From NCBI GenBank assembly GCA_030848705.1, contig CM061242.1, forward strand, positions 128,970,757 to 129,034,756: DNA of 64,000 bases, read 5' to 3'. Below, one piece after another: positions 22,101-32,495 of this stretch. The position numbers were made by a program, and so were the translations under genes. This DNA is from Heracleum sosnowskyi (taxonomy: Eukaryota; Streptophyta; Magnoliopsida; Apiales; Apiaceae). The notes beneath the pieces were generated by a model, which was not told the DNA's origin, did not search any database, and saw only the letters and a program-made list of their open reading frames with translations. Position 1 is the first letter of the stretch. The number at the start of each line of letters is the position of its first letter.

Positions 22101-23256
22101 ACCCATTATTCCACACCACTGTATTACCTCCATTGTCTTTTAAGGACGCAATATGATTTATTTTATGTCTTACTTTTGCAGCAGCATGAAAATACTTGTT
22201 ATTATTGTCACCTTCTCTCAACCAAAACTGCTTGGAACATTGTCTCCAAAATATCTCTTGCTGACTATACACCTCTTGAAGATGCTTTGAAGCCTCCTTA
22301 TACATCTGAATCGATCTATCATCACGTCTACCCTTCGTTGCTTTCATTACTCTCTTCTGCTGATTAATACGAGTTTTAAAACTCCCTGTTATTTCCTTCC
22401 CCCATGTCGATAGAATTTCTGAGCACAACGCTATCTTCTCCTGCAGCGTTTTTCCTCTATGATTCTCCCATGTTTCCTTGACAATCTGCTGGCACATTGG
22501 TTCTCGTAACCACGCATTCTCAAAGCGAAAGCGTTTTACTGGGCAGACCCTTATCGTAGCAATTGGCTCAAAGAAAATAGGACAATGATCTGAGGTAGAA
22601 ACCTCCAAATTTGTCAGCTTAGATTCACTGAATTCCTGCAAGAACATGTTCGAAACCAGTGCTCGATCCAACCGAATTTCAATCCACCTATTAGTACCAT
22701 AATCCCTCTCCCATGTGTATGGATATCCTTCTAAATCTACATCATTTAACTCACAATCCTCCAAAACAGATTGAAAACCATTTATCAGCCATTGAGGATA
22801 CAATCGACCTCCTCTCTTGTCTTCTTGACTTAACACATTATTCATGTCGCCTATGAGGCACCAAGGAACATCAGTATGATTGTATAAACCCCGAATGAGG
22901 TCCCAGGTCTCCTGACGTCTTGCTCTATTAGGCTCCCCATAGATACCCGTTAGATGGAATTTATGCCACCCACTAATTTCTATCATGACATCAATATGAT
23001 TATTACTAAAAGACTGCAATGTAACCTCGTTATTATGTCTCCATAGAAGCGCGATACCCCCACTATGACCTTGCGAATCAACTGTAAAGGCTCCATCAAA
23101 ACCAAGTTTATTCCTTATTCTTTCCATCTTATCCTTTTTACAAAGAGTCTCACTCAAAAAAACGAACCTGAGATTCTTTTGAAGGCAAACCTCCGTTAAA
23201 AATTGAATTGCCCATGGGGTCCCAATCCCATGACAATTCCAGCTTAAAGTACTCAT
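19177..23256 (-). pseudogene. LINE ORF2: endonuclease, reverse transcriptase, RNase H; one stop codon
   Basis: Starts ATG 23256, overlapping the ORF1 stop as ATGA. APE-type endonuclease: WNCHG, a glutamate in LSETLC, GDMNN and STSDHCP (residues 1-235). RT: LDMSKAYDRVEWDFL, GIRQGDPLSSYLF and FADD (near 21230-21220). A TAA at 21031-21033 then interrupts the same frame just before MYLGLPSILGRNKS. After it come the zf-RVT region (LPSKVKHFLWRVLSGCLPTK, CPVCNNE) and a C-terminal RNase H (VKINVDAAL, E in EIAEAIGI, ETDCLTVVQA, SANKVAHFIA). Apart from the one stop, the ~1,360-codon frame is intact. RNase H at this site is typical of a group of plant L1 elements. Confidence 0.92.
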
Positions 23257-24455
23257 TGTCCTAGGCGGACCCCTGTACCAGAGCCCGCCTTTTCTCCGTT
23301 TTTTGGAATCGTGTAAACTATTGGATTTGTTTCCAGGTCTTGTTCCATTTCCTCTGTTAAGCCCACATCCGCTTCATTACCCAACTCTATATCTGGGTCT
23401 GGCCCATTACCAGTTTTCCTTTTCTTTGTCTCAATTATCAGAATTTTCGTATCCTCAGGAATTGATTTATTTAGATGCTCAGATAAAACCTTAGGATTTG
23501 AATTTCCGCCATTCGCGCCCTTATCATTCTTATGATAATGCTGTCTTCCGTGATTATCTCCTACAAACCCCAATCCCTGATTTTGTGCAACAGAATTATC
23601 TTCCCCCTTCTGACTGCTTTCTTCTCTGGCAACATTTTTCCGGCTACTTTCTTCACTGTCGTCCCTCAACCACTTTGCACCAATTAATTTCGTCTGCCTT
23701 CTCAACGGAGCTCGCATCCACACTCCATAAGGTCTAACAATTTCACTTTTCGGGGTGTCAAATAAACGGCTGCAGAATTTTTCAGAATGACCTATAAGAC
23801 CACAAATAAAACAGAACGTTGGGACATTTTCATACTTGAACATAATCCATTCCCATCCAGCCCCTGTTTTTCTAATCTTCATCCTACGTTTTAAAGGTTT
23901 CCCAATATCTATTGTTACACGAACTCTCAGATATTCCTTCCATACGCCTGTAAAATTACGTGGACATGATTCAACAAAAATACCAACATAGTTGCCCACC
24001 TCTTTCACAATCTTCTCAGTCATAAAGCCGACACGAAGATCGTGGATTTGCACCCATAGATCCAAGCTATTCAGAGATATACCTCTGGGGATATCCCCCT
24101 CCTTCATACGAGCAATGATTAAAGCTTTTCTATTGAAAGACCATGGACTACCTTCAACCACCCTTTTAATGTCCAACTCATGATAAAATTGAAACAAGTA
24201 CAGGTTGACGTCGATTTCTCTTATATACACCCCCCTACCAGGTCTCCATAATGCCGTAAGTGTTTGTTGCATGGCCTGAAAATCCACCACTCCCTCTGAT
24301 ATGAATCTCCCCATTAGACATAGTTTTGCATCGAGACCTTTGTATGCCTCCGTATTCTCCTGTTCTTCATCAATATCTAAAGCCAGACCACCCTACTCTT
24401 CATCTTCTAACGTAACTTTATTCATCGCTTGAACGATATCATTAGTTGTACTCAT
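23253..24455 (-). pseudogene. LINE ORF1: DUF4283/zinc-knuckle nucleic-acid binding protein
   Basis: The in-frame ATG at 24455 (MSTTNDIVQAMNKVTLEDEE) is followed at once by TAG at 24393-24395. The frame then stays open from there (next Met 24314) to TGA 23253. The DUF4283-like domain includes TALWRPGRGVYIREI, LYLFQFYHELDIKRVVEGSP and SLDLWVQIHDLRVGFMTEKI. The CCHC-type knuckle is CFICGLIGHSEKFC. A polar Ser/Lys/Glu-rich tail follows. The early stop leaves the conserved domain intact if translation starts at 24314. The product would coat LINE RNA. Confidence 0.88.
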
Positions 24456-24460
24456 GATTG

Positions 24461-25000
24461 TGACAATGGAAACTGATTGCTGATACAAGAAAATCAAAAT
24501 TACTACTGACTGCTTACGTACTTACCATGTCAAAAGACAAGACTGGAGTATAATTTGTTATAGAGATGCACCGAGAATTAATTGGTAACATTAATCTATG
24601 TAGGGTGGCACTTTATAGAGATGCAGGAAATAATCATTACATAAATATTCATAATACATATTTTTATCACATTTTTTATTAAATAATTATAAATTTTAAT
24701 TATTCAATCAGAAAGCGAAATTGAACTACTTTTTTTAAAAATAATTGAAAATTAGTCAAATAATCCAAAGTAATTCTACGGCAGAATCAAATTTATCCAA
24801 AATGATTCTGCAACAGAATCAAATTTAAAATCAATGTTTTTATTCAAATTTTAAATATTAATTTTTTTATAAAGTTTGTATAGGTCAATATTCTACATTA
24901 GAATCAGATTATATATTTTATGAAAAAAAAATTAAATTATTTATAAAATTCTATAAGGTTCTCTCTGAAACGATAACCATATATATTAGAATCATTGGTG
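24461..25000. other. AT-rich intergenic
   Basis: May include some LINE 5' UTR at its left end. The phrase 'attctacggcagaatcaaattt…aatgattctgcaacagaatcaaattt' is an imperfect direct repeat (24772-24830). No gene. Confidence 0.45.
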
Positions 25001-25345
25001 ACCCTTCAAATCAAGTTAAAAATTGAATTCTTCAAAATCATATGATAAATTTTTTTCCTATGTACATTTGTTCTGTCAAATTTATGCATGCATGCATGAT
25101 TAAACCCAAATGTCAAAATTCCACAAATTTTTTTATCTAAATCCGACAATAGAAAGTTAGACTGATCCGCGCGAGTAATTTTCAATGCAAGACAGCTAAT
25201 ATATTTTTTTTCCATGCACTCAGACGACGAACTTAGACATATTTTTCCATCTAAGACAATTAATAGTACATATTTCTAATTTCATTAGTCCAAGGACATT
25301 GTACTACTTTTAATCTTTTTGTTAAAAACAATGTGCGTAACGAGT
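25000..25345 (+). other. Diverged copy of the P450 upstream region
   Basis: Blocks such as CAAATGTCAAAATTCCACAAA, 'cttagacatatttttccatc' and TCCAAGGACATTGT line up, in order, with 31222-32315 upstream of the P450 pseudogene (CAAATGTCAAAATTCTACAAA, 'cgacattttttcccatcc', TCCATGGACATTGT). The LINE fragment at 31261 interrupts the latter copy. This suggests a third P450 promoter relic. Confidence 0.5.
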
Positions 25346-25446
25346 ACTATAAGTACTTTTTTACGAAGTACACGTTTATTATCCAGTAAATGTATCGTGA
25401 AAAATGATATTTTAAATATTTTCCATTAATGTCTGAGATTACGTGC

Positions 25447-26163
25447 GTGTTTGGGGTATCACAAAAAAGTTGACTTATAGCTTAAAATGAGTAAGTGCTT
25501 TATAAGTGATAAGTTGATGGATTCTTATAAGTTATACGGGTGTTTGTATAAATTTACTTATAAGTTAGTTAAGAGTTTGCTAAATTAAATTTGAAAAAAT
25601 AATTATTAAATACAATGATTTCAACACTTGCATTTTAAATTTAAAAAATATTTAAAAACACAAAGGTAAAAATATAAAGTATTAAAAAAATAAAGAAATT
25701 GTAAACTTTGTAGAAGACAATGAACAGAAAAGATTGTATTGAAAATAAAACTATATTTACAATTGGTGTAAAGCAATACTATTTATACTAAAACAGAATG
25801 GAGGGAAAAACTGTTATTCCTACTCTAACTAACTTTGCCAGCTGGAATATCACTAACACTAATAATTAAAATATAATATGACTAGTATTAACTAGTATTC
25901 TCTAATATTGAAATAGTAGTCTCATTATCCCCCCTCAAGATAGGTCCAGAAGGATGAAGACCTAGCTTGGAACAAAGCTCCTGCATATGGTATAGAAATC
26001 AAAGAATAAGTTGATAAGTTAAGTAAAATATTGGTGATTTCTACATTCAACTTATCAATTTATATTTATAAGTTATAAATTATCATGTGTACACAAACAC
26101 ACTCATAAACTGAAATGAGTTTACAAGTCCTAAGCTGACTTATAAATAGTTATCCAAACAGAC
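25447..26163. mobile_element. hAT-like MITE split by an antisense copia LTR
   Basis: Starts GTGTTTGGGGTATCAC… and ends …AGTTATCCAAACAGAC, with ACTTATAA/TTATAAGT motifs inside, like 14068-14710. The middle (about 25721-25987) is foreign: see the copia LTR remnant. Confidence 0.5.
25721..25987 (-). mobile_element. Copia LTR plus PPT remnant, minus orientation
   Basis: TGAACAG…TAGTCTCA (25721-25924) followed by TTATCCCCCCTCAAG, the reverse complement of a copia polypurine tract. On the minus strand a GTATAAATAG TATA-like box lies near 25775. Only the 3' end of the element remains. Confidence 0.55.
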
Positions 26164-26261
26164 CATATATGTGAACCATTCAATCTTTTACGTTGATCGT
26201 ACACATTTTGCTATTACTAGCTTATTGTTACGATTCTTTTTACGTATTTGTTAACCGATAA

Positions 26262-27481
26262 TCTATACTATCTTACTCCCTCCTTCCTAATTACATGTTC
26301 ATTTAAATTTTTTAGGAATCATATTGACTAATCTTTGATCAAATATATATTACAAATAATTTATTTATTATTTTTAAAAACTGAAAGTTATATTTGAAAA
26401 TAGACTAAATATACTTTTTAAGGATATAAATTTTTTAATTTTTTTCAATTATCTAATACATGTAAAATTCGGTCAAACTTTGGTTAATTTGACTCGTCAA
26501 AAGTCAAAATGGACATGTATTTAGGGACGGAGGTAGTATAATAGACGAAACATTAAAAATTTTGTTACCTGTTTTTTGGTACGTTACTTGTCTTTGATAT
26601 CTGTTTTTTTGGTACGGTACTTGCCTTATTTAATTATTTTTAATAAAATATTTTTATTACTATTTTATTATAGTCGAAACAACAAAATCCACTATTTTTT
26701 CAAAAAAATCACGGGCAATTAATTTTTTCATTTAAAATATGTTACATTTTCTATTTATCCTTATTAAAATTTCTCATTTTCCAAAAATATTATATTATAA
26801 AAAATATATATAAAAATATTATATTATACTTTTACTATAAAAGAAATATTAAAAATATAATCCACTAGCTTGGTACGATTCTTTTTTACGTAATTATTAA
26901 CTGATAATCTATATTATCTATACTATTTTATAAACGAAATTTTAAAAGTTTTGGTACCTATTTTTTGGTACGATACTTGTCTTATTTAATTATTTTTAAC
27001 AATAATAGACGAAACATTAAAAGTTTTGGTACCTGTTTTTTGGTACGGTACTTGCCTTATTTAATTATTTTTAACAAAATATTTTTATTACTATCTTATA
27101 ATAGCCAAAACATTAAATCTAAAATCTCTCTTTTCCCAAAATTTCAAGCGCAACCCTTACTTATTTATTTTAAAACATATTTTAATGCTTTTAAATATTT
27201 AAAAAAGCTTACCTATTTTAACATGACTACGTATTTATAATTAAAACACATCTTTCTATTTTTTCTAACAAAATCCACTCATTTTCCAAAAATGTGACGG
27301 ACAATTATCTTTTTCAATTAAAATATGTTACATTTTCTATTTGTCTTTACTAAAATCTTTTGTTTCCAAAAATATTATATTATTAAAGAAATATATAAAA
27401 ATATTATATTATATTTTTACTATAAAAGAAATATTATACTATATTAAAAGAAAACCATGCTTCGCACGGTTTATAAGCTAG
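26262..27481 (+). mobile_element. Non-autonomous Helitron-like copies (composite)
   Basis: Starts TCTATACTAT… and includes repeated 5' segments with GACGAAACATTAAAA and TTTTGGTACCTGTTTTTTGG. It ends with a hairpin ACCATGCTTCGCACGGT eight bases before CTAG (27478-27481). TC start, 3' hairpin and CTRR end are the Helitron hallmarks. Two or more partial copies seem joined. No Rep/helicase coding. Confidence 0.6.
26276..26536. mobile_element. Stowaway-type (Tc1/mariner) MITE
   Basis: Inverted ends CTCCCTCCTTCC and GGGACGGAGGTAG, flanked by TA on both sides (26274-26275, 26537-26538), 261 bp. It sits within the 5' end of a Helitron-like copy (TCTATACTATCTTA…). Confidence 0.85.
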
Positions 27482-28149
27482 TATTATTAAAAACGAAACA
27501 TTAAAAGTTTTGTTACCTGTTTCTTAGTACAGTATTTGCCTTATTTATATTATTTTACTTTTTTTATTTTTTCTAAAAAAGACCTCCTCCTTTTTGCAAA
27601 ACTATCATGTGCAATTAACTTTTTCAACTAAAACATGTTATTTTTTCTATTTTTACTTATTAAAATCCTTTAATACTTTTAATTATAGACCATTACCTTT
27701 TTCAACTAAAACATGTTACTTTTTCTATTTTTCTTTATTAAAATTTATATAGAATATCTTTTATATTTTTCCTAACTAAAACATCTCATTTTCCAAAAAT
27801 ATTGCAAACAATTTCATTTACTAAAATAACATAATAAAGTTATAATTGCTAATAACTAACTCATTACCTTTTTTAGCCAAATTGTATATTATTTTTTATA
27901 TTTTCTAACTAAAATTTCTACTTTTCTATTTTTCCTAACTAAAACATTTCATTTTCCAAAAATATCACGAACAGATCTATTTAATAAAATAAAATAATAA
28001 TATTATAATTATTAACGACTAACCGATTAGCTTTTTTTCCCAAAATGTATATTCATTTTTATATTTAATAACTAATATTACTCTTAACTAAAACCTCAAA
28101 AATATCACGGAATATTCCATTTAGTAGCATAAAATACTAATATTATAAA
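27482..28149 (+). mobile_element. Further decayed Helitron-like copies
   Basis: The sequence repeats the phrases AACGAAACATTAAAAGTTTT, 'actaaaacatgttactttttctattttt' and 'ccaaaaatatcacg' found in the neighbouring copies. No clear 3' end. Confidence 0.45.
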
Positions 28150-29444
28150 TCTATCTATCTATCTATACTATATTATTAAAGACGAAACATTGAAAGTTTT
28201 GCTACCTATTTTTTTGTACGGTACTTACCTTATTTAATTGTTTATTTAATTATTATAAAAATTATTATAATCAGTTACCCTTTCAGTTAAAATGCATTAC
28301 CATTTTTTTCTAAAAAAATCACGAGCAATTTCCTTTTCAGCTAAAACATGTTACTTTTTCTATTTACTTTACTAAAATCCCTCATTTCCCAAATATATCA
28401 CGAGCAAACCCTGACTTATTTATTTTAAAACATATTTTAATACTTTTAATTGGTAATTATATTTCCCCTCTCTTTCTAGAAAAATCACGGGCAATTACCT
28501 TTTTTGGCTAAAACATGTTATATTTTCTATTTTCCTTACTAAAATCTCTACTTTTCCAATTATATCACGGGCAAACCTTGCTTATTTACTTTAAAATCTA
28601 TTTTAATAATTTTAATTGACAATTATCTTTTTCAACTAAAACATGTCACCTTTTGTATTTTTCTTACTAAAACCCCTCTTTTTTTCAAAAATATCACGGG
28701 CAAATCGTTACTTTTATATTTTAAAATTTAACGAAAACATGTTACTTTCTATTTTTCTTAGAGTAAAGTGCACTTTGTGTACTCGTACTTTAGTCAAGAC
28801 ACCACTTGCAATACTATAGTTCAAAATCGAGCAGTTGCAATATCAATGTTTGTATTTCAATGCACTTTGTTGCATTCCATTAACTGAGGTTAACTCCGTT
28901 ATTAATTTAGGGAGTAAAGTGCACTTTGTGTACTCGCACTTTACTCTAAATTGCATTTTGTGTATCCGCACTTTGCTCAATACATCACTTACAATACTTT
29001 AGTTCAAAATTTATAGTAAAGTGCGAGTACACAAAATGCACTTTAGAGTAAAGTACGAGTACACAAAGTGCATTTTACTCCATAAATTAATAACGGAGTT
29101 AACCTCAATTAACGGAATGCAACAAAGTGTAGTGAAATACAAACATTGATATGGCAACTGCTCGATTTTAAACTATAGTATTGCAAATGGTGTCTTGACT
29201 AAAGTACGAGTACACAAAGTGCACTTTACTCTTTTTCTTACTAAAACCCCTCTTTTTCCAAAATATCACGGGCAAACCGTTACTTATTTATTTTAAAATC
29301 TATTTTAATACTTTTAATTATTTAAAAATATTTAACACGCCTACTTATTTTTTTTAACAAATGCAATTAATAAAATATAAATAATAAATAATAAAATTAA
29401 CAATTATTAAAAACAATTCGTGCATCGCATGAGTTTTAACCTAT
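28150..29444 (+). mobile_element. Helitron-like copy carrying a Mutator-like foldback element
   Basis: Starts TCTATCTATCTATCTATACT, then GACGAAACATTGAAAG. It ends with a decayed hairpin CGTGCATCGCATG before CTAT (29441-29444). The foldback at 28761-29231 is inserted within it. Confidence 0.55.
28761..29231. mobile_element. Mutator-like foldback MITE with 9-bp target duplication
   Basis: Two arms of about 160 bases, beginning GAGTAAAGTGCACTTTGTGT and ending with its reverse complement, form an almost perfect inverted repeat. The flanks are identical 9-mers tttttctta at 28752-28760 and 29232-29240. A 9-bp duplication and long terminal inverted repeats are typical of MULEs. The centre repeats the same termini internally (28915-29080). 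Confidence 0.85.
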
Positions 29445-30357
29445 ATTATTAAAGACGAAACATTATAAGTTTGGTAGTCGGATGGACGAACGGTCGGTAC
29501 TTAGTGATTTTATTTAATTGCCCTTACTTATTTTTTAAAAAACTATCACAAAATAATAACATTATTTATATCCAATTACCTTTTCAGCTAAAATACATTA
29601 CATTTTTTTATTTTTTTTCTAACAAAATCTTCTCTTTTTCTAAAAAAAACACGGGCGATTATCTTTTTTAACAAAAACATGTTACTTTTTCTATTTTTTC
29701 TTACTAAACCCCTCATTTTCCAAAAATATCACGGACAAACCTTTACTTATTTATTTTAAAAATCTATTTTTTTTTATTTTAATAATTAAAAGTATTAAAA
29801 TCTATTTTAATACTTTTAATTATGATCACTTTTCAGCTGAAACATGTTACTTTTTCAAAATTTTAATTTTTTAAAGAAATTATTATTAAATAATAACATT
29901 TTTATAACCAACTACCTTTTCAGCTAAAATACATTACTTTTTCTATTTTTTTCTAACAAAATCCTCTATTTTTCTAAAAACAATCACCAGCAATTATCAT
30001 TTTCAACTAAAAACATGGTACTCTTTTTATTTTTCCTTACTAAAACCCTCATTTTCCAAAAATATTTCGAGCAAATACCTACTTATTTATTTTGAAACAT
30101 ATTTAAATACTTTTAATTACGGGCACTTACCCAGATAAAACATGTTACTTTTTCTATTTTTCCTTACTAAAACCCCTACTTTTCCAAAAATATCACGGAT
30201 AAACAGTTATTAATTTATTTTAATACTTTTAATTATTTAAAAAAGTTTAACACGCCTACTTATTTTTTTAGCAAATGCAAATTAATAAAATATTAAAACA
30301 TAAATAATAAAAATAATAATTACTAATAACAATCCGTGCATGGCACGGGTTTTAAGC

Positions 30358-30360
<3 letters not shown>
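29440..30360 (+). mobile_element. Helitron-like copy with intact 3' hairpin
   Basis: Begins CTATATTATTAAAGACGAAAC and ends with CCGTGC-ATG-GCACGG (30334-30348) then TTTTAAGCTAT. The nearby spelling of the 3' end in the copy at 27478 is CTAG. No transposase genes. Confidence 0.55.

Positions 30361-30452
<92 letters not shown>
30361..30452. repeat. (TA)n microsatellite
   Basis: About 90 bases of uninterrupted TA, immediately after the Helitron 3' end; a shorter TA run is at 30844-30868. Confidence 0.97.
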
Positions 30453-30455
<3 letters not shown>

Positions 30456-30844
30456 TTGCACTCTAGGAAGAACACCTTATATAAAGAACAATAAAGAACA
30501 CCATCATAAACACTTTATTTTTCATAAAAATTGATTTTTTAAAATTAGAATCATAAAATTGAACAACAATTAAGCCTAACATATCGAATTTAACGTAGAA
30601 TCTCATCTAAATTTAAAAATTAAACATTACATATAATCCAGTACAGAATCTTGTATATATATTTATCACAATGAAATTAACATGTAATCATGTTTTATTT
30701 GATTCTAATTTTTTGTTAGATTCTATTTTTATTCGTAATAAACCTTTTTTGGTGAGAAAATTAGAATCAACATGCAATTTATGTAAGATTCTATGGTGTT
30801 CTTTATTGTTCTTTATATAAGAGTGTTCTTCATGGAGCAATGGC
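30453..30844. mobile_element. MITE with ~45-bp inverted ends, in TA repeats
   Basis: Left end 'gaagaacaccttatataaag' followed by AACAATAAAGAACACC is the reverse complement, with few changes, of the right end GGTGTTCTTTATTGTT plus 'ctttatataagagtgttcttc'. It is flanked by TATA on both sides. The interior is AT-rich and non-coding. Superfamily not assigned. Confidence 0.65.
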
Positions 30845-30868
30845 CTATATATATATATATATATATAT

Positions 30869-31260
30869 TAAAGTTTTTTAAATTTGAAATGTCAAGTGTT
30901 ACACTTTAAATTTTTTAGACAAAAGTGAGAATAGAGTAAAAATATTTTCTAAATTTTCGTGTAAAATAAAATATACTTTCCAAGAGAAAATAATTCATGT
31001 AAGAAAATTGATAAATTTTCAGAAAATAACTTTTACTTTCCTTTATTCAAAATGAAAAATTTTCTCAGCGTTTTTCATAATTTTTTTCGTAGTACCAATA
31101 TAACGGAAAATAATAGAAATTTTTCCAAATAATTATTTTTCTTTTGAACATTTTTTTTGAAAAAAAATGTTTACATGTCTCTCTCCCGTTTGTTTGGACT
31201 CTCAACAATATCTTAAGAAAAATGTCAAATGTCAAAATTCTACAAATTAAGAAACCATAA
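30869..31260. other. AT-rich intergenic
   Basis: No gene. The right end (CAAATGTCAAAATTCTACAAA) belongs to the P450 upstream region. Confidence 0.5.
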
Positions 31261-32095
31261 TGCACAGCTTAGTAAATTGTCCTGTTGCAAGACAGTGCTG
31301 GTATATCGTTCTACCAGGCAACCAGTGGGATGATCACATGGAGTTCATGAATTGGATAAATATGGTATTGAATTCAGAAAACAATTCGAAGTGTGCTCAG
31401 GTTTTCATGGTGTGTTGGTCCATCTGGAAAGCACGAAACGACTTAGTCCGGAACCAAAAGTATACAAGAGTTAACAAAATAGTTGCAGAAGCAAAGCAAC
31501 ACCTTACACAGTGGAATATTGCTCAAAATAGATTGTCTATGGCCAGTCTCCAGCCAAAAGCAGAAGGAGATGGTGCTACAGTTTGGGCTCGACCTTTACC
31601 AAACATAGTTAAGGTGTCCGTAGACGCAGCTGTTTTTGAAGACCGAGATGCAGTTGATTTTGGCTTGATAGCGAGAGATTCAGATGGTAAGCTCATCACA
31701 GCTAGGTCCATAGTTCACCCGTACCTGGAGTCTCCAGCAACAGCGGAGGCAATGGCAATTAAGGAAGCTCTAAGCTGGATAGATGACATGCAGTGGCATC
31801 GTGTTGTTTTGGAGTCAGACTGCTTGGTGGTCATTCAGGCCATTCGAAGTAGTACTCCAATGAGGTCGCATTTTGGAGTTATTATTGAGGAGTGTCGTAG
31901 TTCTTTGAAACGAAATCACAAAGTTTCTTTGTTTTATGTTAAACGATCTGCGAATGGTTGCTCATCAGTTAGCTAGATAATCATATAATTACCCAGGTCG
32001 TATTTTTGACAGGAGGTCTGTTCCTGTTAATGTTCAAAATTGTCTTGAGATGGATTTGAAGTAATAAAATCTCCGGCATTCGTCAAAAAAAAAAA
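31261..32095 (+). pseudogene. 5'-truncated LINE: C-terminal ORF2 with RNase H and poly(A)
   Basis: The frame opens mid-domain at MHSLVNCPVARQCW (end of zf-RVT), continues through WSIWKARNDLVRNQ to RNase H (VKVSVDAAVF, ATAEAMAIKEALSW, VVLESDCLVVIQA, FYVKRSAN). A frameshift near 31953 leads to an early stop at 31974-31976; the homologous sequence continues in another frame to about 32063. The tail is 11 A at 32085-32095. It is the same LINE family type as at 19146-24460 but in opposite orientation. A weak duplication (attctaca / atcctaca) may flank it. 5' truncation is normal for LINE insertion. Confidence 0.9.
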
Positions 32096-32495
32096 TCCTA
32101 CATACCAATAAGATATTTTAAAATATTAGTTTCTCTTTTTTTTTTGCTAAAAAAATATATTAGTTTTGCAGACAACTAATTTTCCATCCAAAACAACTAC
32201 TCGGCTACTCCTAATACATAACTTAGACGACAACTCCGACATTTTTTCCCATCCACGACTATAAATAATTATTTTTCTAGGTACCAGAGTGCCTCTCACG
32301 ATAATTTAATCCATGGACATTGTTAACAAATATGTGTAATTACATATTTACATGAGTATGCATGCATGTTATTATTTTATAAGAGCAATATTAGAGCATA
32401 CCTTGTATTCTTCTATTCTATATAAGAGAAGCAAGAGCTAGCCTGAAGTATTCCAACAAAAAATAGGAAACACTCAGCACTTAGCATATATCAAA
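32096..32495 (+). promoter_or_regulatory. Upstream region of the P450 pseudogene
   Basis: AT-rich sequence. 'ctatataagagaagc' (near 32418) looks like a TATA box about 75 bases before the ATG. The region resembles 25130-25340. Confidence 0.45.

Larger units (their letters stand above)
19146..24460 (-). mobile_element. L1-type LINE, minus strand, nearly full length
   Basis: The minus-strand order is ORF1, ORF2, then a poly(A) tail seen as 12 T at 19146-19157. It has the plant L1 layout: ORF1 with a DUF4283-like domain and zinc knuckle; ORF2 with endonuclease, RT, zf-RVT and RNase H. The 5' end is near or beyond 24460. I found no convincing target duplication. Confidence 0.9.

Noticed and set aside
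26965..27240. 91-aa ORF
   Set aside because: It is a direct read of Helitron repeat sequence with no domain.
30361..30452. Possible origin or matrix attachment region from the TA run
   Set aside because: A plain TA microsatellite; nothing else supports a function.
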